64,000 bases of DNA from Cunninghamia lanceolata. Its lineage: Eukaryota; Streptophyta; Pinopsida; Cupressales; Cupressaceae. The first letter of the stretch is position 1; each line of letters opens with the position of its first letter. The stretch is from positions 1,674,001 through 1,738,000 of the forward strand of contig BSBN01000845.1 in the NCBI GenBank assembly GCA_027924645.1, given 5' to 3'. A model generated the notes under the pieces. That model did not search any database. It saw nothing but the letters and a program-made list of their open reading frames with translations, and was not told where the DNA came from. The position numbers and the translations under genes are program-made. Shown one piece after another: positions 12,614 to 24,245 of the stretch.

Positions 12614-12620
12614 TATATAA
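12614..12620 (+). promoter_or_regulatory. TATA box of GRP copy 2
   Basis: TATATAA followed by GGGGAACCAA, 46 bases before the first ATG (12667). A start of transcription about 30 bases downstream would leave a 5' leader of only about 20 bases before the first ATG, or about 40 before the second ATG at 12685. The box is perfectly conserved in copy 3. Confidence 0.8.
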
Positions 12621-12666
12621 GGGGAACCAAGAGAGAGAATTTTGTGAAAGAAAGAGTTCTATCGAC

Positions 12667-13542
12667 ATGGCAGGCAAGAGAAAGATGGCTTTTAAGCTCA
12701 ATTTCTCTGGTATGCTTGCGACGGTCATGATTATTATGGTGGGAGTAGTAGCTATTTGTGAGGGCAGAAAGCTCCAGACACAAACAGCATATCAAACGGA
12801 TAACTTTGGAGACGGTGGAGGAGTTGGTGGGGGTGGCGGTTTTGGGAAAGGCGGTGGTGGGGGACTTGGCGGTGGTGGTGGTTTTGGGAAAGGTGGCGGT
12901 GGAGGCTTAGGAGGTGGTGGAGGCGCTGGTGGCGGTGGAGGACTTGGTGGTGGTGGAGGACTTGGTGGCGGTGGCGGTTTTGGAAAAGGTGGTGGTGGAG
13001 GTGCTGGTGGCGGTGGAGGCCTTGGTGGTGGTGGAGGACTTGGTGGCGGTGGCGGTTTTGGAAAAGGTGGTGGTGGTGGACTTGGTGGCGGTAGAGGTGC
13101 TGGTGGTGGTGCTGGTGGCGGTAAAGGATTTGGTGGAGGGGCAGGTGCTGGTGGAGGCCTGGGTGGGGGTGCTGGTGGTGGAGTTGGAGGAGGTTTAGGT
13201 GGAGGTGGTGGTGCAGGTGGAGGTGCCGGAGGAGGTTTTGGAGGAAGGGCTGGTGGTGGAGTTGGGGGTGGCTTAGGCGGTGGTGCTGGTGGAGGTGCAG
13301 GAGGAGGCTTTGGTGGAGGAGTTGGTGGTGGAGCTGGGGGTGGCTTAGGCGGTGGTGCTGGTCGAGGTGGAGCTGCCGGAGGAGGCTTTGGTGGAGGAAG
13401 TGGTGGTGGTGTAGGAGGGGGTGCTGGTGGTGGCAAAGGAGGAGGATTTGGAGGAGGAGCTGGAGGTGGAGGTGGAGCTGGTGGAGGCCTTGGGGGAGGA
13501 GGAGGTTTCGGTGGTGGTGCAGGAGGCGGTGGAGGATTTTAA
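12667..13542 (+). CDS. Secreted glycine-rich protein, GRP copy 2
   Basis: An intron-less class I GRP of 291 residues. A hydrophobic signal peptide (about residues 14-33, ending AICEG) is followed by a polar linker (RKLQTQTAYQTDNFG) and about 240 residues of GGX repeats ending GGGGGF. The family is exported and thought to be structural in the cell wall. Four FGKGGGGG modules in the first third are diagnostic of this copy. Two in-frame ATGs are available: 12667 (first, good context) and 12685. Only the second has a counterpart in copy 1, so it may be the ancestral start. Differences in length from copy 3 are whole codons, which suggests the frame has been kept under selection. The proline-rich open frame on the opposite strand is a shadow. 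Confidence 0.9.
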   Translation: MAGKRKMAFKLNFSGMLATVMIIMVGVVAICEGRKLQTQTAYQTDNFGDGGGVGGGGGFGKGGGGGLGGGGGFGKGGGGGLGGGGGAGGGGGLGGGGGLGGGGGFGKGGGGGAGGGGGLGGGGGLGGGGGFGKGGGGGLGGGRGAGGGAGGGKGFGGGAGAGGGLGGGAGGGVGGGLGGGGGAGGGAGGGFGGRAGGGVGGGLGGGAGGGAGGGFGGGVGGGAGGGLGGGAGRGGAAGGGFGGGSGGGVGGGAGGGKGGGFGGGAGGGGGAGGGLGGGGGFGGGAGGGGGF

Positions 13543-13623
13543 GTTGTTTTTCTGAAGTTTGTATTGATGCATTCTAGAAATTATGATATTATCTAAAGCT
13601 TTCGAGCCAGTGAAGGATGTTAA

Positions 13624-13629
13624 AATAAA
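13624..13629 (+). terminator. Candidate poly(A) signal of GRP copy 2
   Basis: AATAAA, 82 bases after the stop codon. The surrounding 43 or so bases are missing downstream of copy 3, which therefore lacks this signal. Confidence 0.5.
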
Positions 13630-14218
13630 TGAATTGAAATAATATTACTTTGTCTACTATGATATAAATTTGTTGAGCTCAAGTTGAGGAAAATCGTTGC
13701 ATTAATAATGGATTAAAAACAACATCATACTAAGAATATGAAGATGGTATTATAATTTAAATAGCTCCATGATATTTAATATAAATTGGATTAATAAATG
13801 AGATATTTGAGAAACAATTGTATGAAAATTTGCATGGACGTTGACTACATTTCTCGATTAACGAATGACAAGATTCTAGGTGTGTATATAATTCGTAATT
13901 ACCAGCATGTGATGCAATGTGATTACATTTACATTAATTGTCTAGAAAAAATAATAAATAGTTCCCTTAAATAATAACACCTATCCCAATATTATTTAAA
14001 AATTTGTAGAAAATAACTTTGAAATGGATGGAGATTATTAGGGAAGAGTTTATATAGTTTGTGTGATATGGTCATCATATTGATTATTTATTTGGGGATT
14101 TAGTTCTATTTAAATAGCATTTGATTCAATGGATAAATAGTCAATACCAGTTTTATACCTTATGTACATCAAAAGTGGTAAATAGCTGTCCTATTTTTAT
14201 TGACCAAAAAATGGTGAA
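13630..14218. other. Intergenic, unit A block
   Basis: Non-coding AT-rich sequence aligned with 37110-37674 of unit B. No gene seen. Confidence 0.6.
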
Positions 14219-14223
14219 TAGTT

Positions 14224-15613
14224 TGTAAAAACAGTCCCAAGATAATAAAAATGGAACAGCAATAGCAAAATAGAGAAGACACAGGGCAAACAGAGTGGAA
14301 TAACTCAGAAATATATATTCTTCTAACTTGCATTACATCTAAAATGATTTGTATCTAGCTGCAATCCAAATGCTGTATCTAATAGCTATCCAGAAGCTTC
14401 TAGCTTTCTAGAAAACTCTTAAACCTAGAATGTTCTTTTCTAGAACATATCTAAGAATATTCTTTTCTAGAACAGCTCCAGGAATGTTCTAGCTTGTGGA
14501 AGGCTCTAGAAACATTCTATCATTTTCTAGACAATCTTAATCCTTAACATCCCCCCTTAAGATTGGCTAGAATAATACAAAGAGAATACAATGGAGAGGG
14601 GAAATACAAACGAGAGGGGAACATTATACTACTATCCCCCCTTAATGTTCACCTCTAACATACCAAGCATTCTTCTATCATATTCTTTTTTCATGGCTTG
14701 CTTCTATTCTTTCCTCCCTCTAGCTTGCTCATATGATATTGAATCTTTGAGCCTTCAACACTCGTTATCTTCTGTCTAGCTAAAAAGTCATCTTTATCAT
14801 CACAACCAATAATACCTCTAGCTTGTTCCAACTTGCATTTTCAGCAATATAACAGCCATGCGAACAAAAGTCACTCTAACAATATACCAGCCATGTAAAC
14901 AAATCACTCCAGCAATATATATGCCCTGCAAACAAATCACTCTAGCAACACATCTGCCCTGCAAATAAGTCATTGCAGCAATATTTCTTGCTGAACCTCT
15001 AGCTGAATCTAGCTAAACCTCTAGTTGAACTTGGAAAACATTCCAGCTGAACCTCTAGCTGAACATGGCTGAATCTCTAGCTGAACCAGGAAAACACTCT
15101 AGCTGAACCTGGTTGAAACTCTAGCTTAATCTTTTTTTCTGCCAACAACCCCCTCAGTGTTACCCAAGGGGATTCGAACCTATAACCTCACTCTGATACC
15201 ATGTAAAAACAGTCCCAAGATAATAAAAATGGAATAGCAATAGCAAAATAGAGAAGACACAGGGCAAACAGAGTTGAATAACTCAGAAATATATATTCAT
15301 CTAACTTGCATTACATCCAAAATGCTTTGTATCTAGCAGCAATCCAGATGCTGTATCTAACAGCTATTCGGATGCTATATCCAACAACAATCCAAAGGCT
15401 CTATCCAACAACTCTCTCCAATCACATATATATAGCTATAAAACCTTTGAAACCTGGAAGCTTCTAGCTTTCTAGAAAACTCTTAAACCTAGAATGTTCT
15501 TTTCTAGAACATATCTTAGAATATTATTTTCTAGAACAGCTCCAGGAATGTTCTAGCTTGTGGAAGGCTCTAGAAACATTCTATCATTTTCTAGACAATC
15601 TTAATCCTTAACA
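14224..15613 (-). mobile_element. TRIM-like short LTR retrotransposon (minus strand)
   Basis: A complete but non-coding LTR element of 1390 bp. The LTRs are 14224-14549 and 15202-15613, with TGTAAAAACAG and CCTTAACA ends. A 5-bp target duplication TAGTT occurs at 14219-14223 and 15614-15618. On the minus strand TGGTATCAGAG, complementary to the 3' end of plant tRNA-iMet, starts directly after the 5' LTR (15201 downwards). A tract AAGGGGGG lies just before the 3' LTR (14550-14557). The 652-bp interior has no gag or pol frame, only many CTAGCTGAAC-like repeats (about 14990-15130). The homologous place in unit B (about 37671) reads straight through AAATAGTTGAACC, an empty site. The left LTR lacks about 86 bp present in the right LTR. 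Confidence 0.93.
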
Positions 15614-15618
15614 TAGTT

Positions 15619-16593
15619 GAACCAAATAATGTTTTAGATTAGTCAAGGACCTAAGTCCTCACATAATAACCATTGTATTAACTATATTGTATTGGTTGTT
15701 TATGAACAACAAATTATTTGAGGCAACCTTCCCAATCTTTTTAGAATGAAGTGTTTCATAATTGGCAATCGCTAATAAGTCTTGGACATACTAAACATAA
15801 ATACATGAGTAAGTTGTAATTAGATTATTAGTAATAATTGTGATACCATAGAGGTGAAGAGTGCATCCCTAACACTTTTTCCCCCTTTGTTTTGGTCTCA
15901 CTTTGACCTGTCATCCCTAATGCAATAGTTTACCATCCAAATGGCATATTTATGTGCAAGAGTTAGCATTTGTCATAAGCCTAAGTTGAGCAAGTAATTC
16001 CCATTCCCCAAGGATTTGTATCTAAGCCCTATCTTTTGTGTTTTTTTATCATAGGTCAAGCCCACAATTGTAGCATTATGCTCTACATTCCAAAATCAAA
16101 ACTAATCATGGAACCAAGATAACTCAATCTCAACTCATTTTTATTGGTTTACTTAAGCATGAAATGTTGAAATATGCATGTTAGGGTGCTATATAAAAGG
16201 ACAAAGTACTAGTTTATGGAGATCATTTGATATTTTGAATTCAAGAGCACTAATTAAACATTATTCAATTGTAGAAAGAATGGCATCAGTGTTTGCTTTC
16301 ATAAGGATAAATACATAGACATTTGTACTCTACTTGGTGTGTCTTTGTTCATTTTAAATATTATTTAATCAATGTAATTGGGCTTGACTATAATCAAGAC
16401 AAGGCATCCATTCCTTCTCTTGATAGGATACTTCTTGGGGTTAGGCTCTAGAGCAAGTCACGTGATAGGAGTCAACAAGGCTATTTGTTTGGTTAGAAAT
16501 ATTGCTTGGAAAGCAAATGTTGTTGATGAAAATTACTCCAAATTTAACAAGTGTTGCTTGGAAAGTTGTAAATGTAGTTTGTGAAAAGATTAA
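15619..16593. other. Intergenic, unit A block
   Basis: Aligned with unit B from about 37680 to 38871, apart from the 217-bp insertion in B. The open frame 16378-16584 is shared only as non-coding sequence and has no domain. Confidence 0.55.
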
Positions 16594-16598
16594 CAAGG

Positions 16599-17850
16599 TG
16601 GTGCAGGAGCACCTCGAGCCAGGATCTAGAGGATTCCTCATATTTTCTGTTGTGTCCAAATATTACATTGTAAGGCCTTAGTGCCAGGTCGAACCTTAGT
16701 TGGCCGAGTAATGGCATATGTGTCATAAAAGAATTGTAACTGAACAAGTTGGAATGTAACCGTAAGGTAGAGGTGGTTAGAGGCGGTTCGCCTTCCATCT
16801 TGTAACTGCCTACGTGATGTATGGGAGTCTTTAAATAGTGAATCTATATGTGAGACGACTAGATAGAAGGAAAAGAATAAATCTGTATTTATATTTAGAA
16901 GAAGGAAATAAAGAACTCTGTTGGTTTGGTGTAAACTCTGGGATGCCATTTGGAAGCATTCCACTGGTTGAGCTTTCTTCAAAACTAGTGGAATCTCTTC
17001 CTTAGGAGTAGTTTTCTTTCCTTCCGATTGGAATCAGTTATTTGTGTTGTGTTGTTCGGTTACAAGGATCATAAGTTGTATTGGGTTCTTTGAATGTATG
17101 CGGTAATATTTTATGTATATCCGTCATCTGTATGTCACAGACATTCTGTGAGTACCCTGCAAAGGTATATCGATGTTGAAAGAAATGAACATATAGTTCA
17201 TAAGATACAATAGAAGAGTGGAAGGTCGTGGGCCACCCCATCAGCGTAAGTATCAGCGTCGGTGGAGAAGAGTGAAGTCCTGCCAAAGACAATAGTCTGG
17301 CCGATGAAGGCTATTCGAAGAGTCATTGGGGTGACACAAGTATCAGTGTGACAGACTTGAAGGTGGCCAATAGTATAAGTCTGGTCGACGGCGAGAGTTG
17401 GTATTAAGCCATCGGCATGAGCATCACCATCGGAAGAACTGATAAAAGTTTCACCGATGAGAGGGGGTCTCACCGACAAGTGCAGTTTGATGGACCATCG
17501 GCGTATCGGCCTAGGCTTGGGAGTGCTTGCCAATGTTAATGGTCACGTCAACGAAAGAGAGGCGAATGTTCATCGGAGTGAATGATTGTATCGATGGAAG
17601 AAAGTCTGAAGTGGCCAATAAGATATGTCTGGCCGATAAGGAAGGAGAGGACGAAGCTTGGTGTAAAACATATCGGTAAGAGATGTGAAGTCGGCTGGAG
17701 AGTTTTCAAGTATGCCGATAGGTGAAGTATATGTGTTTTGATGTTGTGTGGACCTAGAGAAGGGTATTAAGCATAAATCCTCATGCATGGTGGGTTTAAT
17801 GGGTAGATCACCCCGTAATGAAATGTCTTCTACTTGATACCTCTGCATCA
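16599..17850 (+). repeat. LTR 1 of tandem element
   Basis: 1252 bp. It lacks a stretch of about 20 bp near its 3' end (after GTATGCCGA) that both other LTRs carry. Confidence 0.9.
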
Positions 17851-18319
17851 AATTGGTATCAGAGCTTAGAAGATTCTGAGCATGTAGATATATTGATGAA
17901 GGAGGCAATTTACACCAGGATTTTGGGATAAGCATTGGTTTTTGCTATCTGATTCTTGTCATGAAGTTTTATGGTTGTAGGTGCAAGTTCACTCGCTATA
18001 GTAGATGGATAGGAAAGTCTGTCAAGAGGGCCAGAGGAGATGGTCCATTGGTTGTCGCTAAAAGTCTTGGGGAGAGAGGCAAGAGAGGACTCCCAGGTGA
18101 GGGACAAGAGTGTTGGTGTAGCAGGGAGGAGTGGACTTCTGATGATAGAGATGCACCTTGGAGGCAGCCAGTCAAACTCCATTGATAGGAGTCACATTTG
18201 GAGGGTAAAGAGGAAGCAGTGGAGGCATCAAGTCAGGGTTGAAGACATAAAGAGGAAAAAGTCATTTGGAGTAGACCACATAACTCTTGGGACAAGAGTT
18301 TTCTTCATGCTGGGGAGTA
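17851..18319 (+). other. First interior of tandem element, primer site and short frame
   Basis: It starts with AATTGGTATCAGAGC, the primer site, and ends with a GGGGAGTA tract. A 74-codon frame (17961-18185) that is rich in Arg, Lys and Gly has a counterpart at 19701-19925. No retroelement domain is recognised, and conservation may simply reflect recent duplication. Confidence 0.7.
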
Positions 18320-19591
18320 TGGTGTAGGAAAACCTCGAGACAGGATCTGGAGGATTCCTCGTATTTTCTGTTGTGTCCAAATATTACATTGTAAGGCCTT
18401 AGTGCCAGGTCAAACCTTAGTTGGCCGAGTAATGGCATATGTGTCATAAAAGAATTGTAACTGAACAAGTTGGAATGTAACCGTAAGGTAGAGGTGGTTA
18501 GAGGTGGTTCGCCTTCCATCTTGTAACTACCTACGTGATGTATGGGAGTCTTTAAATAGTGAATCTGTATGTGAGATGACCAGACAGAAGGAAAAGAATA
18601 AATCTGTATTTATATTTAGAAGAAGGAAATAAAGAACTCTGTTGGTTTGGTGTAAACTCTAGGATGCCGTTTGGAAGCATTCCACTGGTTGAGGTTTCTT
18701 CGAAACCAGTGGAATGTCTTCCTTAGGAGTAGTTTTCTTTCCTTCCGATTGGAATCAGTTATTTGTGTTGTGTTGTTCAGTTACAAGGATCATAAGTTGT
18801 ATCGGGTTCTTTGAATGTATGCGGTAATATTTTAAGTATATCCATCGTCTGTATGTCACAGACATTCTGTGAGTACCCTGCAAAGGTATATCGATGTTGA
18901 AAGAAATGACCATATAGTTCATAAGATACAATAGAAGAGTGGAAGGTCGTAAGCCACCACATCGGCGTAAGTATCAGCATTGGTGGAGAAGAGTGAAGTC
19001 CTGCTGAAGACAATAGTCTAGCCGACGAAGGCTGTTCGAAGAGTCATCGGGGTGACACAAGTATCGGTGTGATGAACTTGAAGGTGGCTGATAGTATAAG
19101 TCTGGTCAATGGTGAGAGTTGGTATTAAGCCATCGGCATGAGCATCACCATCGGAAGAACTGATAAAAGTTTCACTGAAGAGAGAGGGTCTCGCCGACAA
19201 GTGCAGTTTGATGGACCATCAGTGTATCGGCCTAGGCTTGGGAGTGCTTGTCGATGTTAATGGTCATGTCGACGGAAGAGAGGCGAAGGTTCATAAGAGT
19301 GAATGATTGTATCGGTGGAAGAAAGTCTGAAGTGGCTGATAAGATATGTCTAGCTGATAAGGAAGGAGAGGACGAAGCTTGGTGTAAAACATATCGATAA
19401 GAGATGTGAAGTCGGCCGGAGAGTTTTCAAGTATGCCGACAGTGGTCTGTCTCACTGATAGGTGAAGTATATGTGTTTTTGATGTTGTGTGGACCTAGAG
19501 AAGGGTATTAAGCATAAATCCTCATGCATGGTGGGTTTAATGGGTAGATCACCTCGTAATGAAATGTCTTCTACTTGATACCTCTGCATCA
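18320..19591 (+). repeat. LTR 2 of tandem element
   Basis: 1272 bp. It starts TGGTGTAGGAAAACC and ends CTCTGCATCA. Confidence 0.9.
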
Positions 19592-20059
19592 AATTGGTAT
19601 CAAAGATCAGAAGATTCTGAGCATGTAGATAGAGTGTCGAAGGAGGCAATCTACACCAGGATTTTGGGATAAGCATTGGTTTTGCTATTTGATTCTTGTT
19701 GTGAAGTTTTATGGTTGTAGGTGGAAGTTCACTCGCTATAGTAGATGGACAGGAAAGTCTGTCAAGAGGGCCAGAGGAGATGGTCCATTGGTTGTCGCCA
19801 AAAGTCTTGGGGAGAGAGACAAGAGAGGACTCCCAGGTGAGGGACAAGAGTGTTGGTGTAGCAGGGAGGAGTGGACTTCTGATGATAGAGATGCACCTTG
19901 GAGGCAGCCAGTCAAACTCCATTGATAGGAGTCACATTTGGAGGGTAAAGAGGAAGCAGCAGAGGCATCAAGTCAGGGTTGAAGACATAAAGAGGCAAAA
20001 GTCATTTGGAGCAGACCACATAACTCTAGGGACAAGAGTTTTCTTCATGATGGGGAGTA
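19592..20059 (+). other. Second interior of tandem element
   Basis: 468 bp, nearly the same as the first interior. The primer site is altered (GGTATCAAAGATC instead of GGTATCAGAGCTT). Its short frames (19689-19925 and 19711-20067) are unidentified. Confidence 0.7.
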
Positions 20060-21333
20060 TGGTGTAGGAGCACCTCGAGACAGGATCTGGAGGATTCCTT
20101 GTATTTTTTGTTGTGTCCAAATATTACATTGTAAGGCCTTAGTGCCAGGTTGAACCTTAGTTGGCCGAGTAATGGCATATGTGTCATAAAAGAATTATAA
20201 CTGAACAAGTTGGAATGTAACCGTAAGGCAGAGGTGGTTAGAGGCAGTTCACCTTCCATCTTGTAATTGCCTATGTGATGTACATGGGAGTCTTTAAATA
20301 GTGAATCTATATGTGAGATGACCAGACAGAAGGAAAAGAATAAATCTATATTTATATTTAGAAGAAGGAAATAAAGAACTCTGTTGGTTTGGTGTAAACT
20401 CTGGGATGCCATTTGGAAGCATTCCACTGGTTGAGCTTTCTTCGAAACTAGTGGAATGTCTTCCTTAGGAGTAGTTTTCTTTCCTTCCAGTTGGAATCAG
20501 TTATTTGTGTTGTGTTGTTAGGTTACAAGGATCATAAGTTGTATCGGGTTCTTTGAATGTATGCGGTAATATTTTATGTATATCCGTCATCTGTATGTCA
20601 CAGACATTTTGTGAGTACCTTGCAAAGGTATATCGATGTTGAAAGAAATGAACATATAGTTCATAAGATACAACTGAAGAGTGGAAGGTCGTGGGCCACC
20701 GCATCGGCGTAAGTATCGGTATCGGCGGAGAAGAGTGAAGTCCTACCGAAGACAATAGTCTAGCCGACAAAGGCTATTCGAAGAGTCATCGGGGTGACAC
20801 AAGTATCGGTGTGACAGACTTGAAGGTGGCCGATAGTATAAGTCTGGCCGACGGTGAGAATTGGTATTAAGCCATCGGCATGAGCATCACCATTGGAAGA
20901 ATTGATAAAAGTTTCACCGATGAGAGGCGGTCTCGCTGACAAGTGCAGTTTGATGGACCATCAGCATATCGGCCTAGGCTTGGGAGTGCTTGCCGATGTT
21001 AATGGTCATGCCAATGGAAGAGAGGCGAAGGTTCATCAGAGTGAATGATTGTATCGGTGGAAGAAAGTCTGAAGTGGCCAATAAGATATGTCTGGCCGAT
21101 AAGGAAGGAGAGGACGAAGCTTGGTGTAAAACATATTGGTAAGAGATGTGAAGTCGACTGGAGAGTTTTCAAGTATGCCGACAGTGGTCTATCTCACCGA
21201 TAGGTGAAGTATATGTGTTTTTGATGTTGTGTGGACCTAGAGAAACGTATTAAGCATAAATCCTCATGCATGGTGGGTTTAATGGGTAGATCACCCCATA
21301 ATGAAATGTCTTCTACTTGATACCTCTACATCA
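20060..21333 (+). repeat. LTR 3 of tandem element
   Basis: 1274 bp. It starts TGGTGTAGGAGCACC, ends CTACATCA and is followed by the target duplication CAAGG. Confidence 0.9.
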
Positions 21334-21338
21334 CAAGG

Positions 21339-22543
21339 GGATTTCCTAGAAGTGGGATCATTAAAAAATTGTTAGAATGATAGCCTGGACTAATATTGTT
21401 TGCAAGATATTGTTGTTTTGGAGTATTGACAAGGATGTGATTGTTTGGAACTTGTTTGAAAGAAAGTTGGCTTACAAGAGTTGTTGTGAATATTGATAGA
21501 GATTTGTGTTTGCAATACATGTGCTTTGACAAGACATTTTTCTCTATGAGAAATAATTTTTGTTTTCTAAGTTTGAGAAAATTGTGATTATCCAATTGAT
21601 TGATGAATAACAATTTGAAAACAAAGATTTCAAAATAGGAAATAAATTTTTAACTAAATTACTACTAAACTAATCTATTTGACCTAACTACTAACAAAAT
21701 TTGAATGCTACACTAATGGGGGAAAATTCTAAAATTGTAACTAAATATTGTAGGTCTAGAGTTGAGGTGTGAAATTTGAAATGCTACACTAATGGAAATA
21801 AAAAAACATCTAACCTTATAGCTAAATGTTGTAGGTCTAGAGTTGGAGTTGAAATTTGTTCTTAGATTAACACTTGAATTTGAATTCATTGTAATCAATT
21901 GACTAAGTGAAGTTCCTAGGGCCAAGCAAAGGAAGGGAATGCAAAATTAGATGACAAGAAGAGGGAAAATCAATTTAATTTGATTGTAGTAGAAGTTTTG
22001 GTAAAATTTTAAGATGCGTTCTCATTTTCTACCTATTGCAAGTAAAAATTTAGTTGTAGATGTTCTAATGTTGAGAGTGTATGCTATTTTATGTTAGTGT
22101 ATGTAACATGAGAGTGAAAGGTCAATTTATTGGTGAAAGGGATGAATTTGGGAAAATAAAACAAAATGATGTAACTAATGGTGCTTGGAATTCCTATTTT
22201 GTCAAATCACACATAACTTTTGCCTCTCAATAGGTTGTGGTTTTCAAATTTTCATGACAATTTAGTTAAAGATTGCATCAATTTTAAAATCATCATGGAC
22301 GACATGAGTTGATCATGACAATTTCATGATTGCCACTTTGTAGGAAATTAGTTGTTTCATACAAGATGAGGAAATGCTAAAAAAGTGGTTCTATAAAATT
22401 GATAGAGAGGATAAGACAAACTAGAGGATATACTAAAGTGGGATTTATGAGGCTTGACTAGTGGGAGTGTATTAGGAGCTAGCAATAACTATCATTCTTA
22501 CATTGTAATAGCATAGTACATGTGTTTAATTATCATCATTAAC
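21339..22543. other. Intergenic, unit A block
   Basis: Non-coding sequence aligned with unit B about 38878-40055. Short frames at 21326-21613 and 21713-21925 are not conserved as proteins. Confidence 0.6.
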
Positions 22544-22545
22544 TA

Positions 22546-23088
22546 TGGAAGATCTAGACCTGCCATGTATCCATACAAGTACAATTGACATTTATGGAGA
22601 AGCATGGTATTGGGAAGGAAATTAATGGTGACATCAAGTTCTCTTTTAACATGTTACTCGACATTCTCAAGAAAGGATTTGATATAGGATACTTGTCATG
22701 ACTAAATTGAACTGGATATTATCGGGGCAGATAGATAAGGACAATAATTTAGCTCACCCAGGAGTTCATAGAAGGACAAAAATAGACTCTTAAGTTTAGG
22801 ATCATTAGCCTTAAACAATTAAAAGTGTGTTCTTGGTGACTTTCTTGTGTTTTTAGGTTCAAGCATGGCAGACACCAGGATAAAGTAGAGATTATTTTTC
22901 CCTCCCATGCAATGGGAATCAGAGATTTGGGGGAGAATTAAAATTTCAAACATGATGTAAATGGTAGATTGTGATTGCACCATGGTCCAATATGTCATGA
23001 GCAACATTGCAAGCCATAAGTGGATATGGGGATATGAGGAGAAAATTCTTCACTACTCAGATGTCCGCTCACACATTCTCTCCAATAT
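22546..23088 (+). repeat. Repeat a inside LINE insertion
   Basis: Starts at GATCTAGACC, includes GAAGCATGGTATTGGGAAGG and ends near TCACACATTCTCTCCAATA. It pairs with 24246-24779, with perhaps 10-15 percent difference by eye. Confidence 0.75.
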
Positions 23089-23379
23089 TAATCATTTGGC
23101 ATATATGGCAGGAATGAAATTTTTGAGTGTTTAAAAAGGAACCACTAACATGCCAAGCTATATGTGAGAATCTAGATAAGGCTATTTTAGAGGGGATGGT
23201 CGCCAAGATTAGCAGATCAAGTAATATAAACTCAGTCTAGTCATGATGGGATGATGATATGATTAGGAATTGGCAACTTCTCAAGCTAATTGGGAATAGA
23301 GGAACATGTACTGCATGTGGGAAAGGAGTAATGAGAACTTAGGTTAGATAGATCCCTCCTACTCAACATTATTCTAAGC

Positions 23380-23810
23380 TCAATTTTGACGGTGCTTGTA
23401 GAGGAAACTTGAGTTTATCAGGGACTGGGTGTGTACTCAGAAATGGAGAAGGAAGACTTTTTGTGGAAAAATCAACAAAAATTCTCCAAGGAACCAATAA
23501 TGAGGTGAAAGCATGGGCTCTGGTGCACGACTTGCAATTGGTTTTATAATACAGAGTCATAAATATATGGATTGAAGGAGATTCTCAGATAATTATTGTT
23601 ATTGCTTTCAAGGCCAAAGGTTTAGATAACTGGAAAATAAACCAAATACTCCTACAGGTGATAGGTTTAATTAATAATTTTGAAAATTATATGATTTCCC
23701 ATTGCTATCGAGAAGGCAATAAAGTAGCGGATGGTCTAGCAAATCTAGCCATTGACCAAAGGGATGACATGGAAGTATTCCAACTAGGGCAGGTGAATTC
23801 GTCAAGTTAG
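23380..23810 (+). pseudogene. LINE ORF2 RNase H-like domain
   Basis: RVT_3-type RNase H domain of a plant LINE. Landmarks are LNFDGACRGN at about 23380 (first Asp), NNEVKAWAL near 23500 (Glu), IEGDSQIII near 23575 (second Asp) and EGNKVADGLANLA near 23710-23750 (last Asp). All four acidic catalytic positions are visible. At least one in-frame stop (near 23546) breaks the domain, and no reverse transcriptase is joined to it. It is better preserved than the relative at 590-1015. Confidence 0.85.
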
Positions 23811-24245
23811 CTGATGACCTAGATAAACAATGATGTTGAAAGCATTAAGATATCGTGAGATGATGTCTAGATTATAGAACTCAATTTTTAAGGAAGATAG
23901 TAATATTTAACATCTCCTATATGGGGATGGTTATAGGTCATAGAAGGTGGAAATGACCCTGAGGATTTTGAAGGAGTCGATTAAAGGAGTGACAGCTGGA
24001 ATGGTTGATGCCACCTTCTCAGTTGGTACCATTCAAGTGGCCATATTCATTAAATATTTTTGTGAGGAGCAGATCAACATTAATGGAGATAGATGTTAAT
24101 GGTTGTAAGCCCATTTCCCCAAGTGATCAAAGTAGTAAATCATGTCTCTTCAGCATCTTTTCCACATGAAGGGGATCTCTTGCCAGAGCCTGTTGGAGGG
24201 AAAGAGCAAGGGTGATTTATTTCATTTTCTCTATGCATACAAGGA

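Larger units (their letters stand above)
16599..21333 (+). mobile_element. Three-LTR tandem non-autonomous retroelement
   Basis: Three direct LTRs alternate with two short interiors: LTR 16599-17850, interior 17851-18319, LTR 18320-19591, interior 19592-20059, LTR 20060-21333. Each LTR begins TGG then TGYAGGA and ends CATCA. The whole array sits in one 5-bp target duplication, CAAGG (16594-16598 and 21334-21338). Unit B has the uninterrupted site (TTAACAAGGGGATTTCC near 38872). The first interior starts with an iMet primer site, TGGTATCAGAGC (17854-17865), which is mutated in the second (19592 on). Each interior ends with GGGGAGTA before the next LTR. Neither interior is long enough for gag-pol. 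One insertion followed by unequal or LTR-LTR recombination is the simplest origin. Confidence 0.92.

Noticed and set aside
12914..13198. Val/Glu-rich frame inside GRP copy 2, and Ser/Thr-rich frames at 13345-13572 and 36858-37091
   Set aside because: These are alternative-frame readings of the glycine repeats.
15168..15203. tRNA-like TTCGAACC and CTCTGATACCA ending
   Set aside because: It is the primer-binding region of the minus-strand TRIM-like element; no D-arm or anticodon arm precedes it.
16638..20942. Many short minus-strand frames repeated two or three times across this stretch
   Set aside because: They repeat only because they lie in the three LTRs. They have no domains and differ by stops among copies.
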